Source: a candidate division KSB3 bacterium (GTDB lineage Bacteria; Moduliflexota; Moduliflexia; Moduliflexales; Moduliflexaceae). Taken from it: a stretch of DNA of 64,000 nt. Both the position numbers and the translations under genes were made by a program. The stretch spans positions 82,353 to 146,352 of the forward strand of contig PDSJ01000017.1 in assembly GCA_002748425.1 (NCBI GenBank), in the 5' to 3' direction. The notes below the pieces were generated by a model that saw nothing but the letters and a program-made list of their open reading frames with translations, ran no database searches and was not told the origin of the DNA. Shown here piece after piece: positions 45,394 to 51,987 of the stretch (position 1 is its first letter; every line of letters begins with the position of its first letter).

Positions 45394-46425
45394 TTACGGT
45401 TCAAGAATCACTTTCATCAATCCTGCTTCGTTCCTGTATAAACGGTCGAACCAGGCAGCGCCTTCGGACAGGGGAGCGAGTGTGCTGATCAAGGCTTCGA
45501 CGTTGATCTTCCCATCCGCAATCATGTTCAGGCAGGCCGGATATTCCCCACATGAGGCACACGAACCCTGTACCGCAATTTGTCTGGTGACCACAAATTG
45601 CAGGGGAAATGCTGCTGTCGGAGCAAGATTGCCGACAGCCGTCACATGACCGCCTTTTCTGAGCGATGAAATTGCTGTGTTCATCGCAACAGCATTGCCA
45701 ACCACTTCCAGAGCGACTTGGGCGCCACGCCCCTGAGTCGCCTGAAAGACTTCGGCCTGTACATCGACGAGATCGCCTCGTAATCCTATGTCAGCGCCCA
45801 GCGTTAATGCAAAATCGAGTTTATTCTGATCAATATCAACGGCAATCACCTTGCCGCAGCCTGCTGCGCGGAGCGCTTGAATGACGAAAATACCGATCAT
45901 GCCCGCTCCAACGACAACTGCCGTATCATCCAGTGCGATCGGCGTTAATTCAACGGCATGAACGGCAATGGAAACAGGTTCCACCATTGCAGCATGTGGA
46001 AAAGCGAGGGACTCTGGAAGCTGGTACAGAATATGTTCTGGGACGGCAACGTATTCGGCAAAGGCTCCGTGCCGGCGGTATGTACCGGGAGAAACTCCGA
46101 ACACTTTCCGGTTATCGCAGAGATTCATCCGTCCTTGACGGCAATAAACACAGCGTCCGCAATAAATCGTCGAATCGAATGTGACACGATCACCTTCTGA
46201 AAAGTGTTGCACATCACGTCCCTTCTTGACGATAATTCCAGAGGCTTCATGGCCCATGATAATCGGCGGAATACGCCTCCCGCTGCTCCCGTCCATGCCA
46301 TGCACGTCACTTCCGCAGATTCCGCAAGCTTTTACCTGAATCAGAACTTCATGCGCAGCAATTTCCGGCTCCGGCACATCTTTATAGACAAATCTATTAT
46401 ATTCTTCCAGCACTAATGCTTTCAT
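45394..46425 (-). CDS. Zinc-dependent alcohol/polyol dehydrogenase (MDR family)
   Basis: 343 residues, sorbitol/threonine-dehydrogenase-like. Catalytic zinc ligands in GICGSDVHG and GHEASG, structural zinc cysteines in YCGRCVYCRQGRMNLC, NAD-binding VVGAGMIGIFV. Begins 28 codons inside the end of an upstream small ORF and ends 19 bp before the SDR start. Expected to oxidise a secondary hydroxyl of a polyol or sugar acid using NAD. Likely part of the TRAP 3 catabolic operon. Confidence 0.92.
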   Translation of the reverse strand: MKALVLEEYNRFVYKDVPEPEIAAHEVLIQVKACGICGSDVHGMDGSSGRRIPPIIMGHEASGIIVKKGRDVQHFSEGDRVTFDSTIYCGRCVYCRQGRMNLCDNRKVFGVSPGTYRRHGAFAEYVAVPEHILYQLPESLAFPHAAMVEPVSIAVHAVELTPIALDDTAVVVGAGMIGIFVIQALRAAGCGKVIAVDIDQNKLDFALTLGADIGLRGDLVDVQAEVFQATQGRGAQVALEVVGNAVAMNTAISSLRKGGHVTAVGNLAPTAAFPLQFVVTRQIAVQGSCASCGEYPACLNMIADGKINVEALISTLAPLSEGAAWFDRLYRNEAGLMKVILEP

Positions 46426-46678
46426 CTCTACAGCCTCTTTTGTTGTTACTGGTCGTTTGAGCTGATTCCCTCATCACGCCTGCAATGAGGTGCTTCTCCC
46501 TCGGCGTGCATTGCTGGTATACGTCGATAATTTTCACGGACTCCTCATCGCTTAGGCTTCGGAATTCCCCGTTACTCCCAATTCTCGTGCTTGTCGAAAA
46601 TAGTCGTACAGGGCGGAAACATTCCCGAAAGCTTTTCCTTATAGCGTTGATCCACAGCACACATCCTTTTTTATCCAT
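46397..46678 (-). CDS. Small unrecognised ORF following the LarA-like gene
   Basis: 93 residues. Its ATG directly abuts the stop of the LarA-like gene (TAA then ATG), which suggests translational coupling, and its 3' end overlaps the alcohol dehydrogenase start by 29 bp. The middle, SLSDEESVKIIDVYQQCTPREKHLIAGVM in short form DEESVKIIDVYQQCTPREKHL, looks like a soluble amphipathic helical domain. The N-terminus is basic and the C-terminus hydrophilic. No family recognised. It may be a real small protein or only a chance open frame. Confidence 0.4.
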   Translation of the reverse strand: MDKKGCVLWINAIRKSFRECFRPVRLFSTSTRIGSNGEFRSLSDEESVKIIDVYQQCTPREKHLIAGVMRESAQTTSNNKRGCRDESISAGRI

Positions 46679-47890
46679 TTACAGCAGTTCCAGCATATCA
46701 TGTGTCATTTCAATGTTCTGACGGCCTTCCAGCTCGGCCATCACGGCTGGGGATACCCACATCTCATCAAGTGTCAATGTATTCTTAATTTTAATGATTT
46801 TGGCCGCTGCCGGGTCCTTGATTCCACAGTTCCTCAGCGCGTACTGCAGGGCCAACTGTTCGTTTTCAGCGACGATCGGTAATTTCCCGCGTTCTAGAAA
46901 ATTGCTTGTTAAGGTATTCTCATACGTCGCCTTAAAATCGATCTTTTCATAAAATTTTCGAGTCACAAGATCGGCAAGCCCCATGCCGACAGCGTTTCCA
47001 TGCGATGCGTCCGTTAAATCCAAGACAATGATATTCCTAATTTTCGGTGAGTTCGGTTCCTGCTCTCCCCGGATTTTGATCCTGCCGATGATATTGGTAT
47101 CCATCCCGGAGCCGGATATATCCTTCCCAAATTCATCAACGATCAACACATCAAGGCGATCGATTGGGAGCTGCGGCATGTGTCCTCTGACCCACTCCAG
47201 CAGAGCCATCTCCCCGCTCTCGATCTCCGAAGGGCGCAAGGCTCGAATTATGGCCGTTTCATCATACGCATTTTCGGCTAACGCAATGCCCAGGATGATA
47301 TTCCCGTGTTGTAGGATCTGTCTGGCTGTCATCGGCATCAACTCCTTTAACCCCCGCACACCGTAACTATGAATTTCCAGGGCTTGTGTGTGTTTTCCCA
47401 GGCCAATGACACACATTTTCATCAGACCACTTTCCACAGGACCATGAAAATCGGTATGCAATTTCACGCGATTGATTATGATCGTGGCCTCGGCTTGATA
47501 AGCCTGAGCATCCATATAGACCTTATTATCCAAGTCGTCTTGAGGAAGTTCCACGACCTCCATTGATGACCTGATCGGAGCACTGGTATATGCCTCCGTG
47601 ACACCGTAGGTTTCGAGCACTTCTTGCTGGCCTTCAGCCGTTGCTCCGCCGTGGCTGCCCATTGCTGGGACGATAAACGGCTCTCCCCCCAGCTCTTTCA
47701 CGGTCTGAGCCGTAGCCTTGACAATCCTCTGAAGGTTGGCAATGCCGCGGCTACCGACAGCAATGGCCACAGTTGCCCCTGCTTTGAGGGTAATACCGCT
47801 TTGGATGATGCGTTCGCGGACGAGACTTTCAAGCTGCTCGTCATTGATCTGATCTCGCTCAAAGTGTTGTTTGATTTTGAGAAGCTTCAT
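46679..47890 (-). CDS. LarA-like DUF2088 protein (nickel-pincer racemase/epimerase family)
   Basis: 403 residues, related to lactate racemase LarA, whose family epimerises alpha-hydroxy acids with a nickel-pincer nucleotide. Visible: AVGSRGIANL, GSHGGATAEGQQEVL with the conserved histidine, RVKLHTDFHGPVESGLMKM and IGLGKHTQALEIHS, plus DLTDASHGNAVG. It belongs to the subgroup with HTDF and ESGLMKM rather than the classical LarA motif. No larB, larC or larE cofactor genes are nearby. In this operon it could epimerise a sugar acid brought in by TRAP system 3; inference. Confidence 0.82.
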   Translation of the reverse strand: MKLLKIKQHFERDQINDEQLESLVRERIIQSGITLKAGATVAIAVGSRGIANLQRIVKATAQTVKELGGEPFIVPAMGSHGGATAEGQQEVLETYGVTEAYTSAPIRSSMEVVELPQDDLDNKVYMDAQAYQAEATIIINRVKLHTDFHGPVESGLMKMCVIGLGKHTQALEIHSYGVRGLKELMPMTARQILQHGNIILGIALAENAYDETAIIRALRPSEIESGEMALLEWVRGHMPQLPIDRLDVLIVDEFGKDISGSGMDTNIIGRIKIRGEQEPNSPKIRNIIVLDLTDASHGNAVGMGLADLVTRKFYEKIDFKATYENTLTSNFLERGKLPIVAENEQLALQYALRNCGIKDPAAAKIIKIKNTLTLDEMWVSPAVMAELEGRQNIEMTHDMLELL

Positions 47891-47972
47891 GAGAAAGAGA
47901 GTTCGCCCAAGACCCCGGAGCTTGATGCGGACAGATGTTCAGCCCAAGACCGGATTCCTGAAAGGCAAGATC

Positions 47973-49259
47973 TTAGAGAAATCCGGTCAGTTTCGGGACG
48001 ATCAGTACGAGATCGGGAATATAGGTGATAACCAACAGGACAAGAATTTCCATCGCCACAAACGGCAGGACTTTGATGGCAATACTTTCGTACGATGTTT
48101 TGGCAATCGGGGCCGCTGTAAACAGGCAGACTCCGAGCGGCGGCGTGGTAAGGCCGATGTTGACGTTCACGATCATAATCAGGGCAAAATGCAGCGGATG
48201 CACACCGTACTTGACTGCTAAAGGAAGTAAGATCGGCGCAAGCAGGATGATATTAGCGCCAGTCTCCATGATCATCCCCATAAACAGCAGAAACACATTC
48301 ACAAGCAATAAAAAGATAATTTTGTTTTCTGTGACGGACATCATGATTTGCGCGATTTGGGTCGGAATTCGCTCGATGGTAAGTATCATGCCGAAAAGTT
48401 TCGCAGTGGAAATAATTAAGAGAATAACCGATGATACGACAGCAGCTTCCAGCAAGCTTTCCAGAATATCTTTTACTGTCAGACTGCGATAGAGCAAGAG
48501 ACCGACGAGAAGCGCATATCCACAAGCAAGTGAGGCAGCCTCAGTAGCCGTGAATTGACCAGTCAAAATCCCTCCGATAATAATCACCGGCATAATAATC
48601 CCCACGAGTGCACTTTTGGTACGGCGCCAGATCTCGTGTCGCGGGATCGATTCAGTACGGCGTGGATGATGCTCTCGAATTGCATAGACTGATGCCAGGA
48701 TCATCAGGCCTACTCCGATCAGCACACCAGGGATAAAGCCTCCCATAAAGAGGGCGCCAATCGATTCTCCGGTAATGGTCCCGTAGATGACCATAATAAT
48801 ACTCGGGGGGATGATTGGTCCGATGATTGAGGATGCTGTGGTCACAGCGGCACTATAAGAAGCAGCGTAGCCTTCTTTTTTCATCGCCGGAATCAAAATT
48901 GAGCCGATGGCAGCCGTATCTGCCACCGCAGCGCCGGTTAAACCGGCAAAGAGAATGCTGACCACAATGTTAACCTGCGCCAATGCGCCGGGAAGTCGTC
49001 CCACAAGCACCTGAACGAACTCTACGAGATCCTTTGTGATGCCGGTGCGGTTCATCAGTTGGCCGGCCAGGATAAAAAACGGAATCGCCAGCAGCACAAA
49101 ACTGTCAACCCCGTTATAGAGCTGCAGTCCAATCATCGTCAGGGGCATATTGCTTAAAAATAGAAAATAGACAATGGAACTGATTCCAAAGACAAAAGCG
49201 ATGGGAATCCCCATGGCCATTGTTACAATAAATATTGTAATCAGGATCGTCAGTGTCAT
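47973..49259 (-). CDS. dctM: TRAP transporter large permease subunit (system 3)
   Basis: 428 residues, about 12 membrane segments. Motifs: MGIPIAFVFGISS, IPFFILAGQLMN, GALAQVNIVVS, GAAVADTAAIG, SSIIGPIIPPSIIM, FTATEAASLACG and LTTPPLGVCLF. Follows dctQ by 17 bp on the minus strand and is 82 bp ahead of the LarA-like gene, so transport and catabolism are probably one transcript. Confidence 0.93.
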   Translation of the reverse strand: MTLTILITIFIVTMAMGIPIAFVFGISSIVYFLFLSNMPLTMIGLQLYNGVDSFVLLAIPFFILAGQLMNRTGITKDLVEFVQVLVGRLPGALAQVNIVVSILFAGLTGAAVADTAAIGSILIPAMKKEGYAASYSAAVTTASSIIGPIIPPSIIMVIYGTITGESIGALFMGGFIPGVLIGVGLMILASVYAIREHHPRRTESIPRHEIWRRTKSALVGIIMPVIIIGGILTGQFTATEAASLACGYALLVGLLLYRSLTVKDILESLLEAAVVSSVILLIISTAKLFGMILTIERIPTQIAQIMMSVTENKIIFLLLVNVFLLFMGMIMETGANIILLAPILLPLAVKYGVHPLHFALIMIVNVNIGLTTPPLGVCLFTAAPIAKTSYESIAIKVLPFVAMEILVLLVITYIPDLVLIVPKLTGFL

Positions 49260-49276
49260 AATGCTACAACTCCTCG

Positions 49277-49795
49277 TTAAGTGGATTGGCTGAGTAAGAA
49301 CTGTGTCGGATCGTCACTCGCTGTGACTGCAACTGCATAATAGAGCACATGTACTATCATCAGTATCGCCCCTATCGGGATGTGTAATTTCACATAAAGC
49401 GCCGACACCGGGATAATGTCGCCGGTCTGAGGCAAGGCCTGAATGGCGGCATCCATTCCAAACCAGACAACATAGGCTAAGAACGTGAGAACCAAGATAT
49501 TTGACAGTTGAATAATTCCTGTTACCAGCGGGCGGAAAGGAAGGATCTTGATCAATGCGGTAATGCCGATATGCCCCCCTCGTTTCAAGGCAATACTGGA
49601 ACTGATAAACGCAATCCCAATCAAGAGCCAGCGCGAAAATTCTTCGCTCCAGGAGGGCGCCCGGCCGGCCATACGTAAAAACACGCTTCCTAAGACAACA
49701 AGAGTTACCAGGAAGGCATATAATATACTGATCCACATCGCGAAGCGATCGGCCATATCACTGAGCTGTCTGAGAAAATCTGCTGCCTTTGTCAT
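49277..49795 (-). CDS. dctQ: TRAP transporter small permease subunit (system 3)
   Basis: 172 residues, four helices, with APSWSEEFSRWLLIGIAF in short form WSEEFSRWL and KRGGHIGITAL. The start at 49795 is chosen by AAGGAGACC directly upstream; a longer frame begins at 49861. Lies 90 bp after dctP. Confidence 0.9.
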   Translation of the reverse strand: MTKAADFLRQLSDMADRFAMWISILYAFLVTLVVLGSVFLRMAGRAPSWSEEFSRWLLIGIAFISSSIALKRGGHIGITALIKILPFRPLVTGIIQLSNILVLTFLAYVVWFGMDAAIQALPQTGDIIPVSALYVKLHIPIGAILMIVHVLYYAVAVTASDDPTQFLLSQST

Positions 49796-49885
49796 GCAGG
49801 TCTCCTTAATGATGAATGATGGTGCGTGCAGAGTGATGAAAATGACACCTGTTCCCATCACTCTACACGCTGTCAGGTCATCCGC

Positions 49886-50959
49886 TTATTTATATCCGAG
49901 GGCCGTTTCAGCTTCTTTAACTGCTTGAAGAAAGTCATCTACAACCTCATCCCCCACCTCTCCTTTTAACCATTCAATCACCGCCGGTTGCGCGGCGTCC
50001 TGAAATTTTTTGAGTTCTGCAGGCGTCGGCGTATAGGCTTCCATATGCTTCTTTAAGACGTCCATTCCCATGACCCTGCTCATGAAGGCTTCTGCGACAC
50101 GGTCTGCGCGGGCACCATGCAAACCAGCCATACGAAGGATCTGTTGATTTTCTTCCGACAGACTGCGAAACTTTTTGGCATTCATCAGCAACATGTTCTC
50201 GCTCCAGGTATGACCATCCATCGTGAAATATTTCTGGACTTCATACAGTTTACCGACAAACACGATCGTTGCAATCGGGTTTTCCTGACCGTCGATCACA
50301 CCAGTCTGAAGTGAAGTATAGACTTCCGTCCAGGCAATAGGAATCGCTTTGGCGCCTAGGGCCTCTACGGTTTTGACGAAGACCGGTGACTGCATCACGC
50401 GAAACTTGATGCCTTCCATGTCTTTGGGTTCGTGAATCGGTCTGATATTATTGGTAAAGTTCCGGACGCCGTTTTGTCCCATACCAAGAGAAACCAAGCC
50501 AATTTCTTTTTCCATTTTGTCCATTAAATCTTTCCAGAACTGACTATTATCAAATAGCCACCAGGCCACCTCATCGGAGCGAAAGACGTAGGGGATATTG
50601 ATGACCTGATATTCGGGGAAAAACGGCCCCATTGTTCCGGTTTCAATGCAGAGATCCACTGTCCCGGCCTTGACCATTTCCATCATTTCTTTATGGCTGC
50701 CCAGTTGATTTGACGGGTACAATTCAACCTGAATCGCGCCGTTGGTCATCGTTTCGACATAACTTTTAAAAATCTTCCCATACGCATCTTCCGGTTCCGG
50801 CATATCCGATGTCTCCGGCCATGTCGCATTATCAGCATAGGCAAAACGTAATACCAACGGTTTTTCAGGTGTTGGGTTCAACTCCGCAGCAACAATCTGA
50901 GTCATTCCCACGGTTATGACAGCAACAACGAGCAACAAGATACACATTGTACGAGACAT
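49886..50959 (-). CDS. dctP: TRAP transporter solute-binding protein (system 3)
   Basis: 357 residues. Start at 50959 after TTGGAGGAA, giving a signal peptide (CILLLVVAVITVGMTQIVAA). Binding-protein motifs: ELYPSNQLGSHKEM, GIKFRVMQS with the ligand arginine, YTSLQTGVIDGQENP and KLYEVQKYFTM. The longest frame reaches 51043 and adds 28 unneeded residues. First intact gene of the catabolic operon; upstream are a mini-ORF and remnants of two sugar-metabolism genes. Confidence 0.93.
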   Translation of the reverse strand: MSRTMCILLLVVAVITVGMTQIVAAELNPTPEKPLVLRFAYADNATWPETSDMPEPEDAYGKIFKSYVETMTNGAIQVELYPSNQLGSHKEMMEMVKAGTVDLCIETGTMGPFFPEYQVINIPYVFRSDEVAWWLFDNSQFWKDLMDKMEKEIGLVSLGMGQNGVRNFTNNIRPIHEPKDMEGIKFRVMQSPVFVKTVEALGAKAIPIAWTEVYTSLQTGVIDGQENPIATIVFVGKLYEVQKYFTMDGHTWSENMLLMNAKKFRSLSEENQQILRMAGLHGARADRVAEAFMSRVMGMDVLKKHMEAYTPTPAELKKFQDAAQPAVIEWLKGEVGDEVVDDFLQAVKEAETALGYK

Positions 50960-51054
50960 AAAACATTCCTCCAATATTTTGTAATATTTTGTGAGTGATA
51001 AGTCGTTTTGTTCTTTACTCAACAACAAACTTCCGTGCTGCACTGAGACAGCCT

Positions 51055-51081
51055 CTATCTTTCCATAAGCATCACCTCCTT
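51055..51081 (-). promoter_or_regulatory. Perfect Shine-Dalgarno with three-codon ORF
   Basis: AAGGAGGTGAT (51071-51081, minus) is followed eight bases on by ATG-GAA-AGA-TAG (51055-51066). A full anti-16S match before a three-residue frame is unusual. It could be a leader that sets ribosome loading before dctP, or the fossil start of a deleted gene. Confidence 0.4.
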
Positions 51082-51226
51082 AGAACGGCATGCTACGCAT
51101 CATAAGCTCCGGGCCGGACGGCGATCGAACGAGGCCCCATTCATACAGACCAAACGCTGCAAGCTATGCGCTCAGGTATTTTTTGATTGCGTTCTCATAA
51201 AAGCTCTTGTAAAAGAGAGAGTGTGA

Positions 51227-51421
51227 TCAAAAGCCTTTTACCTGAACTGTGCCGCTCTGCCTGCCTGAAATGACAGTTGCTTGCGGTCCTTGCGGTTCCT
51301 CAGGACAGGACACAAGCACTTCAGCCTCGTCATATTTTTCGTTCAGGGTATACCCGTTGACTGTCACGAGACATTTCATGCCTGCTCCTGTGGCTGCCAG
51401 CAGCCCATTTTTACGGATGTC
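51227..51421 (-). pseudogene. HAD-family hydrolase C-terminal remnant
   Basis: A minus-strand frame ending at 51227 reads RKNGLLAATGAGMKCLV, then TVNGYTLNEKYDEAEVLV and GPQATVIS, which is the C-terminal part of a HAD phosphatase (the acid/lysine motif region, AAGMKC-type). Only about 65 residues remain; the nucleophile aspartate and the cap domain are missing. It runs directly out of the aldolase remnant in another phase, so a deletion has joined the two genes. No other start is convincing; an ATG at 51379 would give 50 residues. Confidence 0.6.
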
Positions 51422-51552
51422 TGAATGATCACTGGCGAGCGTCGTGCCTCAGCAGCCTGAATGCTCATTGGATCGACGATGTTAAACGCTCGGACTGCAT
51501 AATGCTGTTGTGTTGCCGTTGAAAGCATTTCACGTAAGTTGACATAACTCAT
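51376..51552 (-). pseudogene. Class II fructose-bisphosphate aldolase N-terminal remnant
   Basis: 58 codons starting at an ATG with AAAGGAGAG nine bases upstream. The product begins VNLREMLSTA, then YAVRAFNIVDPMSIQ, then AAEARRSPVIIQTSVK, the hallmark start of class II ketose-bisphosphate aldolases. Three or four residues seem lost after MSIQ. After SVK the frame leaves the family and stops. The catalytic zinc histidines and the rest of the barrel (about 240 residues) are missing. It is the first gene of the old operon. Confidence 0.65.
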
Positions 51553-51987
51553 ACAAGCTGCTCTCCTTTATGTGTACATGGTATATAACTGTTCATAGCA
51601 AATAAGATCGCGATGTTATGTATAACCTTGTTTCATCTGCTGTTCTGGTGAAGGGGAGAAGACGACCATCTTGTCCGAATATCGACACAGTGCTCCATGA
51701 GATTCCGCAATCTATGAGATGCTTTCGCATGATGGACACTGCCGTCTCGTTATCTCTTGATCAAACGCGAAAAATTTTTCAACGTTGCAACATCGTGAGA
51801 GGAAGGAAAATGACTCTCCTGTGACATATGTGCGTATGATAACAACTCAATAACTATGACATGATGAAAAGTCCTGTCAAGTGTTTTGTGATTTTTTTCA
51901 GCCATGCAGCCAGAGAAAGCTGTGGCCGGAAAAACACAGGGAAGCCCCTTCAGGTGCGGGAGAGGACGACTGTCGTAGAGCACAGGT
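51553..51987. other. 435-bp region upstream of the decayed catabolic operon
   Basis: No intact gene. A minus-strand frame at 51750-52037 has no family resemblance or ribosome binding site and overlaps the tRNA nucleotidyltransferase gene. The region holds a candidate promoter at 51853-51880. Part of it may be decayed coding sequence; I could not identify it. Confidence 0.35.
51853..51880 (-). promoter_or_regulatory. Candidate promoter of the catabolic operon
   Basis: On the minus strand, TTGACA (51875-51880) and CATAGT (51853-51858) with a 16-bp spacer, reading toward the aldolase remnant and TRAP system 3. About 300 bases of leader would precede the remnant. Confidence 0.4.

Noticed and set aside
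51068..51082. ATCACCTCCTTA as a 16S rRNA 3' end
   Set aside because: It is only a Shine-Dalgarno complement on the minus strand; no flanking 16S sequence exists.
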